Assembly: GCA_947457715.1 (NCBI GenBank) | Contig: CANGXK010000145.1 | Coordinates: 1-6,929 of the forward strand | Direction of reading: 5' to 3' | Source: Gemmatimonadota bacterium | GTDB lineage: Bacteria; Gemmatimonadota; Gemmatimonadetes; Gemmatimonadales; Gemmatimonadaceae | DNA: 6,929 nt | In this document: in pieces, positions 1 to 5,867 of the stretch | Layout of the letters: the number at the start of each line of letters is the position of its first letter | Position numbering within the stretch: the first letter of the stretch is position 1 | Program-made: the position numbers and the translations under genes | Notes under the pieces: model-generated | Database searches by the model: none | Told to the model about the DNA's origin: nothing | What the model saw: the letters and a program-made list of their open reading frames with translations, nothing else

Positions 1-486
1 CGAGCGCGCGCGAATGCGCACGGCGGGATCGATGGTGTCGCCCTTGGCGGGCATGGCCACGGCGTCGGTGGCCACGCTGTTGGCGTAGCGACGCAGCTCG
101 GGGGTGAACGGATCCCCGTTCCATCCGCCCCCGGCCACCGGCTGTCCGTCGTAGTGGGCGTACATCACGATGGTGCGCGTGGCACCGGGCGCTTTCAGTT
201 CACCGAACAGGGCGGGACTGCCACCGGTGGGCGCGACGAGGGGCCGCATGGCGACGCCGCGCTTGGCGAAGGCCGCCGTGAGAAACTCGACGTTGCGCCG
301 GATGTTCGCGGTGTCGGAGGCCACGTTGGGGATGGCCATCAGGGCGAACGCTTCGTCGAGGATCTCGCGCTCGTGGGCGCGTCGCCAGGCGTCTACGACG
401 GGGCGGAGCTGCTGGGCGTGGAGCGGCGCGGCAGCGAGAGCGGCGAGGGCGACGGACGCCACGAGGGTACGACGAAGTGAGGACAT
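1..486 (-). CDS. M20-family metallopeptidase, exported, N-terminal part (runs off left edge)
   Basis: The minus strand reads openly from an ATG at 486 to the window edge, giving 162 codons with the C-terminal part missing. Residues 1-24 form a signal peptide: MSSLRR, then an Ala/Leu/Val core, ending at LHAQ. The mature part starts with a helical stretch, then a fold typical of M20/M25/M40 zinc peptidases (dipeptidases, carboxypeptidases, aminoacylases). The motif YAHYDGQPV lies at residues 109-117; its His111 is the first zinc ligand and Asp113 the supporting acid of the family signature. GGWNGDPF follows at 120-127, as usual in dipeptidase-like members. The remaining ligands and the lid domain would lie outside the window. 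The product probably acts in the periplasm or outside the cell on small peptides. No strong Shine-Dalgarno precedes the ATG, which was chosen because the signal peptide follows directly. Substrate cannot be told from this fragment. Family call is firm. Confidence 0.9.
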   Translation of the reverse strand, partial: MSSLRRTLVASVALAALAAAPLHAQQLRPVVDAWRRAHEREILDEAFALMAIPNVASDTANIRRNVEFLTAAFAKRGVAMRPLVAPTGGSPALFGELKAPGATRTIVMYAHYDGQPVAGGGWNGDPFTPELRRYANSVATDAVAMPAKGDTIDPAVRIRARS

Positions 487-720
487 CTCGAAAGCTGCGA
501 GCTTGATGGCTGTTACGACAAGTGCCGGCGCTGACGGTCGACAGCTCTTTGGTTCACGCGAAGGGCGCGAAGGGCCGCGAAGGGCGCGAAGAACAGCAAC
601 TGAACAAATTCTTCTTTTCTTTTGCTTTTCTTCGCGCCCTTCGCGATCTTCGCGCCCTTCGCGTGAACCAAAGGCCTATCCGTGCAAGCGCCCCTCAGCC
701 GCAGCGCGATGACGTTCACC
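487..720. other. Gene-free gap between receptor stop and peptidase start
   Basis: These 234 bases separate two genes on the minus strand. Over half is the inverted-repeat element at 547-673. The remainder (487-546 and 674-720) is ordinary GC-rich sequence in which I see no convincing promoter hexamers and no hairpin with a T-run. The peptidase promoter and the receptor's transcription end should lie here, but neither can be placed from sequence alone. Open frames across the gap are by-products of the repeat. Confidence 0.7.
547..673. repeat. Long inverted repeat built from GCGAAGGGC-type units
   Basis: The left arm begins CTTTGGTTCACGCGAAGG at 547 and the right arm ends with its reverse complement at 673. 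Arms 547-591 (45 nt) and 630-673 (44 nt) match except for one small substitution/indel in the middle (GGGCC against GAT). Pairing can extend with one mismatch to 597 and 624. Each arm consists of about four copies of a 9-10 nt unit, CGCGAAGGG. The central 26-38 nt are A/T-rich, unlike the surroundings. Transcribed in either direction it would fold into a very stable hairpin. It looks like a dispersed, non-coding palindromic element (REP- or MITE-like) rather than a gene. No T-run follows the stem on the minus strand, so it is not a classic intrinsic terminator, though it could attenuate or protect the 3' end of the receptor mRNA. Confidence 0.85.
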
Positions 721-2847
721 TCAGAACTCCGCGCTCACCGTCGCAAACACCGCCCGCGCCGGCAGCACGAAGTAGCGCACGCGCCCCGACCCCGACACCG
801 CGCCGCTGCCGAACTTCTGCGTATCGCCCAGATTCGCCCCACGCACCGTGAGCGCGTAGCGGCCATACGTGGCCCGCGCCGATGCATCGAGCGTGTAGTA
901 GTCGGGCAGCACGCGATCGGCACTGCTGGTATTGTCGAGATACGCCGCAGACTGATAACGCCCTTCCAGGCTCACCATGAACCGGTCCGTCGGCGACACC
1001 TCAAGGCGATGCGACGAGATGAACGTCGGCGTGAGCATCGGCGCGACGTTACGCCGCACCACCGGCGTGCCGCGCGACGAATCGGTAAACTGCGCGATGC
1101 GGTTCTGGCTCCAGGTGGCGTTGCCCGCCAGCACCACGCGCGAAATACCGCGATAGGCTGCATCAACCTCGACACCACGACGATAGCTGTTGCCCACGTT
1201 CCGACGCAGAATCGATCCTGACGCCGTGGGCGCGCCGATGCGCGCGATGTCGTTGCGGAAATCCATGCTGTACAGATTCGCCGACAGCTCCATCGTGGCC
1301 CGCGACCACGTGATGCCCAGCTCGGCGTCGCGCACCGACTCGGGCTTCACGCGCGTGAAATCGCCGTAGTCGGCCACGTTGCCGCTGTTCAAGTCGTCGT
1401 CGCCGGCAAACAGATCGTTGCGGGCCGGCTCGCGGCTCGTGATGCCGTACGACGCATACGTGGCCAGTCCCTTCGCCAGCTGATACGTGACGCCGGCCTT
1501 CGGATTGAAGAACATCCAGTCGATACTGCGCCCATCGATGCCGGCGTTGGCGTCGGGTGCGTAGCGGAACTTCGCGTAGCGTCCCTGCAGGTCGGCAAAC
1601 CAACGGGCCTTGCCGGCGTCGAGCGACAGCTTGGCGAAGGCGCTGGCGTCCTGCTTGTGACCGGTGTTGTCGTACAGCGTGGTGGCCGGCTGCAAGTAGC
1701 CGCGGTGCGCGCGTTGGTACGTGTTGGCGTTGATGCCGGTGTTCACGCGCAGCGCGCCGCGTTCCACGTTGTACGCGCTGGTCACGCCGTACCACGTGTG
1801 CGCCAGGTTGAAGCGGTAGCGATCGGGCAGGTCGATGTAGTCGTAGTTGCCGCTGGCCGAGTTGCGGTACACCGTGGTGCTCACCGATCCGCCGTTCTGC
1901 AGCGCGCGCGTGTAGGCCAGCGACACCAGCTGCTGGCCGAACTTGTCGCGTTCGTCGGGCTGCAGCGGGTTGTAGCGGCGGTTCGTGGCCAGCTGCTCGA
2001 GGGTGGCGCCGGTGTACGACAGCGTGTCGGCCAACAGTCCCACCAGCGTGGTGAGCTTGACCACGTCGCGCGCGCCGAACCAGCCGGCGCCCACGAAGGC
2101 CGAGCGTCCCATCACGCCGCTGTGGTCGCGGTAGCCGTTGGTACGCAGCGCACTGGCCCGGCCGTACACCGCGAATTTGCTGGCGGTGAGCCCCGAGTTG
2201 AACGAGGCGCTCACGCGCTGGGCGCCGAACGATCCCATCTGCAGCTGCACGTCACCACCGGCGCCGGCGCGCGCCACCGGCATCGTTTCGAAGTTCACGC
2301 TGCCTGCGAACGACGCCGTGCCCGCGGTGCTCGTGCCCACGCCGCGCTGCACCTGCACCGACTGCACGTTCGACATGAGGTCGGCGAGGTTGGCGAAGTA
2401 CAGCACCTGATCTTCCATGTCGTTCAACGGCACGCCATCGAGCGTGATGTTGATGCGGGTCTGGTCGAGCCCGCGCAGCCGCAGGTAGCTGTAGCCCCAG
2501 TTGGTGCCGGTTTCGGTGTGCGACGTCATCGACGGCGCGGCGTTCATGAGCAGCATCGGGACGTCCTGCCCGAAGTGGCGCTGCGTGATGGCGGCGCGAC
2601 CGATGGTGGTCTGCGAGATCGGCGCCTGGTCATTGGCGCGGATGGCGCGGACCAGCACGCCTTCGATGTTGCGCACCGAGTCGGCCTTGGCGGCGGCTTT
2701 GGCGCTGTCGGGGCGCGCCTGCGCATCGAGCGGTGAGGCCGGGAGAAACCACAGGGATGCCGCGGTGGCGGTCATCAGAGCAGCGCTGAGATTGGCGACA
2801 CCAAGTCGCCGCGTGCGCCATGGGCGCGCGATTGCGTGCGGATACAT
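721..2847 (-). CDS. TonB-dependent outer-membrane receptor, TPP-riboswitch controlled (probable thiamine receptor)
   Basis: This 708-aa protein is a ligand-gated outer-membrane porin driven by TonB-ExbBD. Residues 1-44 carry a basic N-terminus, hydrophobic core and a signal-peptidase site near LDAQA. A possible TonB box (IEGVLVRA) lies near 61-68. The plug domain spans about 75-190, with the typical YLRLRGLDQTRINITLDGVP stretch at 121-140 and VQSVQVQRGVGTS near 161-173. The rest alternates aromatic-rich strands as in a 22-strand barrel and ends in Phe (TVSAEF), the usual barrel-assembly signal. Length is normal and no carboxypeptidase-like N-terminal extension is present. The ATG at 2847 has a GGAG 8 nt upstream. 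A TPP riboswitch in the leader points to thiamine or a thiamine phosphate as ligand, and the divergent PnuC-type transporter supports a vitamin role. Barrel sequence alone would not reveal the substrate. Family is certain, substrate inferred. Confidence 0.95.
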   Translation of the reverse strand: MYPHAIARPWRTRRLGVANLSAALMTATAASLWFLPASPLDAQARPDSAKAAAKADSVRNIEGVLVRAIRANDQAPISQTTIGRAAITQRHFGQDVPMLLMNAAPSMTSHTETGTNWGYSYLRLRGLDQTRINITLDGVPLNDMEDQVLYFANLADLMSNVQSVQVQRGVGTSTAGTASFAGSVNFETMPVARAGAGGDVQLQMGSFGAQRVSASFNSGLTASKFAVYGRASALRTNGYRDHSGVMGRSAFVGAGWFGARDVVKLTTLVGLLADTLSYTGATLEQLATNRRYNPLQPDERDKFGQQLVSLAYTRALQNGGSVSTTVYRNSASGNYDYIDLPDRYRFNLAHTWYGVTSAYNVERGALRVNTGINANTYQRAHRGYLQPATTLYDNTGHKQDASAFAKLSLDAGKARWFADLQGRYAKFRYAPDANAGIDGRSIDWMFFNPKAGVTYQLAKGLATYASYGITSREPARNDLFAGDDDLNSGNVADYGDFTRVKPESVRDAELGITWSRATMELSANLYSMDFRNDIARIGAPTASGSILRRNVGNSYRRGVEVDAAYRGISRVVLAGNATWSQNRIAQFTDSSRGTPVVRRNVAPMLTPTFISSHRLEVSPTDRFMVSLEGRYQSAAYLDNTSSADRVLPDYYTLDASARATYGRYALTVRGANLGDTQKFGSGAVSGSGRVRYFVLPARAVFATVSAEF

Positions 2848-2853
2848 CGATTG

Positions 2854-2936
2854 GACTCCCTACGCCGGTACGAGCCGGATCAGGTTCTACGGGACTCTCT
2901 CAGCCAACGCGCACTGGCGGCGCCGGCACCCCGGTC
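2854..2936 (-). ncRNA. TPP riboswitch (thi box)
   Basis: Read on the minus strand, the leader contains all core thi-box segments in order: CGGGGUGCC (around 2933-2925), GGCUGAGAG (2905-2897), CCCGUAG (2893-2887), ACCUGAUC (2885-2878), a CCGG/CCGG stem capped by CUCGUA, and GGCGUAGGGA (2866-2857). A short P1 can form between GAC (2936-2934) and GUC (2856-2854), and UCCC pairs with GGGA in P4. CUGAGA and ACCUGAUC are the pyrimidine- and Mg-pyrophosphate-sensing segments of the known family. The aptamer lies directly upstream of the TonB receptor ATG and is oriented with it, so high TPP should lower receptor production. There is no room for a separate terminator hairpin, which suggests control of translation. 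P1 looks short (3 bp). Confidence 0.95.
2856..2860 (-). promoter_or_regulatory. Receptor Shine-Dalgarno embedded in the riboswitch
   Basis: GGGAG on the minus strand sits 8 nt before the receptor ATG (2847-2845) and is the only purine-rich ribosome-binding candidate. Its GGG belongs to the conserved GUAGGGA segment and can pair with CCC at 2893-2891; the adjoining bases contribute to P1. Ligand-stabilised folding would therefore hide the ribosome-binding site directly. This supports both the choice of start codon and a translational off-switch. Confidence 0.7.
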
Positions 2937-2949
2937 ATGTGCGGGAACC

Positions 2950-2962
2950 CTAATTAGCTTTG
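2950..2962. promoter_or_regulatory. A/T-rich island between divergent genes, possible promoter core
   Basis: The only A/T-rich stretch between the riboswitch and pnuC is CTAATTAGCTTTG. It contains the 8-bp palindrome CTAATTAG (2950-2957), which could act as a -10-like element in either direction, and on the plus strand TAGCTTTG (2955-2962), which matches the Bacteroidetes-type -7 consensus TAnnTTTG. Transcription from the latter would begin at about the pnuC ATG. No matching upstream -33/-35 element is evident for either strand, so this is a weak, position-based call. Confidence 0.3.
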
Positions 2963-2968
2963 GCGTTC

Positions 2969-3628
2969 ATGACCAGTCCGGAGCTCCGCCTTCTCTCCAT
3001 CCCCTGCGCCTGGCTCGTCGCGCACGGGAGCTCCTGCGCGGAGCTCTTCGGCTTCATCACGGGGGTGCTCAACGTGTGGCTCATCACGCGTGAGCACATC
3101 TGGAGCTGGCCGCTGGGCGTGCTCAACGCCGGGTTCTATATCGTGGTGTTCGCCGGCACGGGTCTGTACTCGGATACCGGGCTGCAGGTGGTATATCTCG
3201 TGTTGTCGCTGTACGGCTGGTGGCACTGGCTACGTGGTGGTCCACGTCACGATCCCGTGGTCGTCACGCGCACGACGCGGCGCACGGCCGTCATCATGGC
3301 GGCCATCGCGCTCGCATCGTGGGTCACGCTGGCCACCATCACCCGCCGGATCCCGGGTGCCGCGCTGCCGTGGCTCGACGCCGCGCTCGTGTCGGTCAGC
3401 CTCGTGGCGCAGTACATGATGACGCGCAAACTCCTCGAGCACTGGCTGCTCTGGATCGCCGTCGACGTGGTCTACATTGGTCTGTTCATCAACCGGCAGC
3501 TCCCGCTCACGGCGATCTTGTACGCCGTGTTCCTGGGGCTCGCCATCATCGGCTACCTGCAATGGATTCGATCGGCGGCGCGGACACAGCTCGCGAGCTC
3601 ACCCGGGCACTCACGCGCATCGTCCTGA
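2969..3628 (+). CDS. pnuC: PnuC-family vitamin transporter (thiamine or nicotinamide riboside)
   Basis: This inner-membrane carrier has 219 aa from the ATG at 2969; a TTG at 2960 would add three residues. Hydrophobic segments suggest seven membrane spans, as in PnuC (a full-length SWEET-like fold): near residues 22-40, 46-64, 71-87, 103-123, 130-150, 157-174 and 179-197. Family hallmarks are WPLGVLNAGFY in the second span, LYSDTGLQVVY leading into the third, and LSLYGWWHW, whose W-x-x-W is the conserved PnuC/PnuT motif. The C-terminal WIAVDVVYIGLFINRQ and GYLQW segments also fit. PnuC relatives take up nicotinamide riboside, thiamine (PnuT) or riboflavin (PnuX) by facilitated diffusion, with the substrate trapped by a cytosolic kinase. 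Here a kinase gene overlaps the 3' end, and the divergent receptor is TPP-controlled, which favours thiamine. There is no clear Shine-Dalgarno, so the mRNA may be leaderless. Family firm, substrate unsettled. Confidence 0.93.
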   Translation: MTSPELRLLSIPCAWLVAHGSSCAELFGFITGVLNVWLITREHIWSWPLGVLNAGFYIVVFAGTGLYSDTGLQVVYLVLSLYGWWHWLRGGPRHDPVVVTRTTRRTAVIMAAIALASWVTLATITRRIPGAALPWLDAALVSVSLVAQYMMTRKLLEHWLLWIAVDVVYIGLFINRQLPLTAILYAVFLGLAIIGYLQWIRSAARTQLASSPGHSRASS

Positions 3629-4149
3629 CCGGTTCGGAGTCGGTTGGCAAAACCACGCTCGGTGCGCAGCTGGCCGCGCGGTACGGCGTGACCTGCGTGC
3701 CGGAGTTCGTGCGCGACTATGCCGCGGCCAAGGGCGCGGCGCTCGATTTCCGTGATCATGGCCCCATCGCCAAGGGGCAGATGGCGCTGGAAGACACGCA
3801 CATCGCTGCCGCCACCGCGCGCGGCCACTCGCTGCTGCTGCAGGACACCGACCTCGTCAGCACGGTGGTGTACTGCCACCACTACTTCGGCCGCTGCCCC
3901 GAGTTCATCGAGCAGGCAGCCGTTGCGCGCCGCCCCACGCACTACCTGCTGCTCGATATCGACGTGCCCTGGATCGCCGATGGCATCCGCGACCGCGAAG
4001 AGCGTCGCGATGAAGTGCAGGCGCTGTTCCGCGATACGCTGGCGCGATTCGACGCGCCGGTTACCGTTGTGCAAGGCACGTGGGAGCAACGACTCGCCAC
4101 GGCCGCCGCACTGATCGACTCTTTCACCGACACGCACCACCATGGCTGA
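3562..4149 (+). CDS. NadR C-terminal-like P-loop kinase (AAA_28 type), candidate vitamin kinase
   Basis: This 195-aa cytosolic kinase matches the ribosylnicotinamide-kinase half of NadR throughout, without the N-terminal regulator and adenylyltransferase domains. Residues 24-32 (GSESVGKTT) are the Walker A loop. VPEFVRDY (46-53) carries the conserved Glu/Arg of the nucleoside pocket. IAKGQMALED (69-78) and LLLQDTDLVSTVVY (91-104) follow, with the DTD resembling Walker B, then DIDVPWIADGIRD (132-144), the family's lid-proximal signature. In NadR this domain phosphorylates nicotinamide riboside to NMN. Here it overlaps the transporter gene by 67 nt, so the two are coupled, and it would trap the imported substrate. 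ATG 3562 is the only standard start between the transporter body and the P-loop; no Shine-Dalgarno is seen. With a TPP-regulated receptor opposite, thiamine is a plausible substrate, but that is inference. Confidence 0.9.
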   Translation: MDSIGGADTARELTRALTRIVLTGSESVGKTTLGAQLAARYGVTCVPEFVRDYAAAKGAALDFRDHGPIAKGQMALEDTHIAAATARGHSLLLQDTDLVSTVVYCHHYFGRCPEFIEQAAVARRPTHYLLLDIDVPWIADGIRDREERRDEVQALFRDTLARFDAPVTVVQGTWEQRLATAAALIDSFTDTHHHG

Positions 4150-4582
4150 CCAGACACAGACCTTTGCCAATCACGGGCGGTTCATGCCCGCGTATCACTT
4201 CGTCACCAGCCCGCTGGCGCTGATCTATGTGGGATGGAGCGTGAAGCGCCTGATCGCGAACCCGGGCGCCGACACGGCGTACCTGCTGGTCGGCTCGCTG
4301 GCGCTCTTCGGCGTCGTAGCGGTGTCGCGCCTCTCGCCGTTGCGCGCGCAGGATCGCCTGATCCGCCTCGAAGAGCAGCTCCGCTATGCGCGTCTGCTGC
4401 CGGCCGACCTCGCCGCCCGCGCACAGGCCGCGTTTTCGCCGCGCCACTACATCGCGCTGCGCTTCGCGAGCGATGCCGAGCTGGCGTCGATGGTCGACAT
4501 GGTCCTCAAGAATCCGGCGCTCAAGGGCAAGGAGATCAAAGCCCAAATCAAGACGTGGCGCCCGGACACCTTCCGCGTGTGA
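4142..4582 (+). CDS. DUF6526-like small membrane protein
   Basis: This 146-aa protein overlaps the kinase stop by 8 nt (ATGGCTGA), so it is the third gene of the operon and is probably translated by coupling. It starts with a soluble FANHGRFMPAYHF segment, has two hydrophobic spans (about 22-38 and 46-63), then a cytosolic, charged C-terminal half. That half contains QDRLIRLEEQLR (70-81), IALRFASDAEL (104-114) and EIKAQIKTWRPD (131-142). I recognise this pattern as the DUF6526 family, whose function is not known. The conserved LRFASD and IKxWRxD blocks suggest a structured cytosolic domain close to the membrane. Co-transcription with transporter and kinase may be functional or accidental. Family call is from memory of the motifs; no function is assigned. 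Confidence 0.8.
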   Translation: MADQTQTFANHGRFMPAYHFVTSPLALIYVGWSVKRLIANPGADTAYLLVGSLALFGVVAVSRLSPLRAQDRLIRLEEQLRYARLLPADLAARAQAAFSPRHYIALRFASDAELASMVDMVLKNPALKGKEIKAQIKTWRPDTFRV

Positions 4583-4603
4583 TGGGGTGCCTGGGGTGAT
4601 GTG

Positions 4604-4641
4604 GTCGCGCCTGCACTACAGTGATGCACTACGGGCGCGAC
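4604..4641. terminator. Hairpin at the convergent gene ends, possible bidirectional terminator
   Basis: GTCGCGCC at 4604-4611 pairs perfectly with GGCGCGAC at 4634-4641, an 8-bp GC-rich stem around a 22-nt loop. The loop region holds a direct repeat TGCACTAC (4612-4619 and 4625-4632) and a small inner CACT/AGTG hairpin. It lies between the DUF6526 stop (4582) and overlaps the last codons and stop of the convergent methyltransferase (4629). The position suits termination from both sides, but neither strand has a T-run, so a Rho-independent mechanism is doubtful. Confidence 0.35.
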
Positions 4642-5867
4642 AACAGCACTTCCACCGGCAGGCCACCGTTCGCGGTGCGCAGTACCGCCTCGAACGCGAG
4701 CCGCGTCTGCGCCGCCAGCGCACGGTCGGGCACCAGCATCCCCAGCTGCCACCCGCGCCCGCCGGCGCGCACCACATCACCGAGCCGCGCATACAGCGAG
4801 CGCAGATCCGATCCGTCGCTGATCCGCAGTCCGTACGGCGGATTCGTGAGCAGCAGCCCTGCGTCGCCGATCGCGTCGAGCGACGTCTCCGACAGCGCGC
4901 CCTGTTCGATCACGAGGTCGCCCAGCACGCCCGCCCGCTCCGCATTGGCGACGGCAGCCCTGCAGGCGCCGGCATCGCGATCCCGCAGCACGATCGGCAT
5001 ACCCACCGCGGGGAGCGCCTCCGCCTTGGCCGCGACACGCACCCGCGTATGCATGGGCGCATCGGCACCCGGCCACAGCTCCATCACGAACTCACGCCCC
5101 AACCCCGGCGCCATACGACGGACACGCAAGGCGGCCTCGATGCCGATCGTGCCCGACCCGCAGAACGGATCGACCAACGGCACCTGCCCGTTCCACTCGC
5201 AGGCCGTGAGCATGGCGGCCGCCAGGGTCTCGCGCAGCGGCGCCTTCGCAATCGCCTGCCGCCAGCCGCGTCGGTGCAGCAGCGCCCCCGAGCTGTCGGC
5301 GCTGATCGTGCAGCGATCGTGATCGAAGCGCACCACGATCAGCTGCGTGTTCCCGTCGTCGTCCTCTTCATCATCTTTGGCGCGACCGAGAGCCTGTGAG
5401 CCCTTGATGGTGTTCGTGATGCCGCGCGCCACGCGCTCCGCCACCGCATCGGAGTGATAGAGCCGTGACTTCCGGCATGTGACACGTAGTCGCACCGCGG
5501 CGCCGGGCGACAGCACCAGGTGCCATGGGACACGCGATGCCATCTTCTCGAGCGTCGCAAAATCGCGCGCCTCGAACTCGGCGAGACGCACCAGCACGCG
5601 GCTGGCCAGTCGCGACCACAGGTTCACCGTGAACAGCTGTTCGGCGGTCGCGTTGAACGACACACCCGCCGGGCTCACATCGCGCGGGGTGATCCCGAGC
5701 GCGATACACTCAGCCGCCACCAACGGGGCGAGGCCCGGCGCGGCGATCGCGAACGCATCAAAACCCGACGGAAGCTCCGTCGGGATGGGGGTGGTGGTCG
5801 GACGCGGGCGACTCGGCGTGGCCGGACGCGCGGGGATGAAGCTGGTTGGCTTATGCGGCTTGTGCAC
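4629..5867 (-). CDS. THUMP-domain class I SAM-dependent rRNA methyltransferase (RlmL-like, COG0116)
   Basis: From a GTG at 5867 this is a 412-aa cytosolic methyltransferase. The first 32 residues are Pro/Thr/Arg-rich and not conserved-looking. FAIAAPGLAPLVAAE (about 39-53) opens the ferredoxin-like/THUMP RNA-binding region, to about residue 190, which contains an acidic insert (AKDDEEDDDGN, about 163-173). LLHRRGWR (196-203) is the family linker motif. The Rossmann domain has SAM-binding DPFCGSGTIG (233-242) and catalytic TNPPYGLR (341-348), the NPPY type for N-methylation of a guanine or adenine base. It lacks the second (RlmK) half of the 702-aa E. coli RlmKL, so it matches the shorter stand-alone COG0116 proteins that make m2G in 23S rRNA. 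The same frame stays open to a TTG at 5990, but that part overlaps the EAL remnant and reads as its out-of-frame shadow. No Shine-Dalgarno is obvious. Exact target base unknown. Confidence 0.9.
   Translation of the reverse strand: MHKPHKPTSFIPARPATPSRPRPTTTPIPTELPSGFDAFAIAAPGLAPLVAAECIALGITPRDVSPAGVSFNATAEQLFTVNLWSRLASRVLVRLAEFEARDFATLEKMASRVPWHLVLSPGAAVRLRVTCRKSRLYHSDAVAERVARGITNTIKGSQALGRAKDDEEDDDGNTQLIVVRFDHDRCTISADSSGALLHRRGWRQAIAKAPLRETLAAAMLTACEWNGQVPLVDPFCGSGTIGIEAALRVRRMAPGLGREFVMELWPGADAPMHTRVRVAAKAEALPAVGMPIVLRDRDAGACRAAVANAERAGVLGDLVIEQGALSETSLDAIGDAGLLLTNPPYGLRISDGSDLRSLYARLGDVVRAGGRGWQLGMLVPDRALAAQTRLAFEAVLRTANGGLPVEVLLSRP

Noticed and set aside
551..673. CRISPR-like array suggested by repeated GCGAAGGGC units
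   Set aside because: Units are 9-10 nt, contiguous, without unique spacers, and arranged as two inverted arms.
547..673. Intrinsic terminator for the TonB receptor
   Set aside because: The stem is strong, but no T-run follows it in the direction of transcription, so I call only a repeat element.
513..719. Small minus-strand protein (68 codons) with KGAK and ALRAL repeats
   Set aside because: The repeats are direct translations of the inverted-repeat element and its CGCGAAGGG units, not a protein pattern.
1657..2736. Long plus-strand open frame (359 codons) opposite the TonB receptor
   Set aside because: It is rich in Val/Arg/His/Gly without domain patterns and lies wholly antisense to a convincing receptor gene; GC-rich codon bias makes such frames common.
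2854..2936. Riboswitch controlling pnuC directly
   Set aside because: The thi-box motifs read correctly only on the minus strand, toward the receptor; the plus-strand transcript would contain its complement.
3220..3561. N-terminal extension of the kinase by 114 residues
   Set aside because: The extension lies inside the PnuC gene, is Arg/His-rich shadow sequence, and the NadR-like kinase domain is complete from 3562.
4386..5399. Plus-strand open frame (337 codons) across the gene junction and methyltransferase
   Set aside because: Arg/Pro/His-rich with no recognisable motif; it covers two real genes and the convergent junction in the wrong frame or strand.
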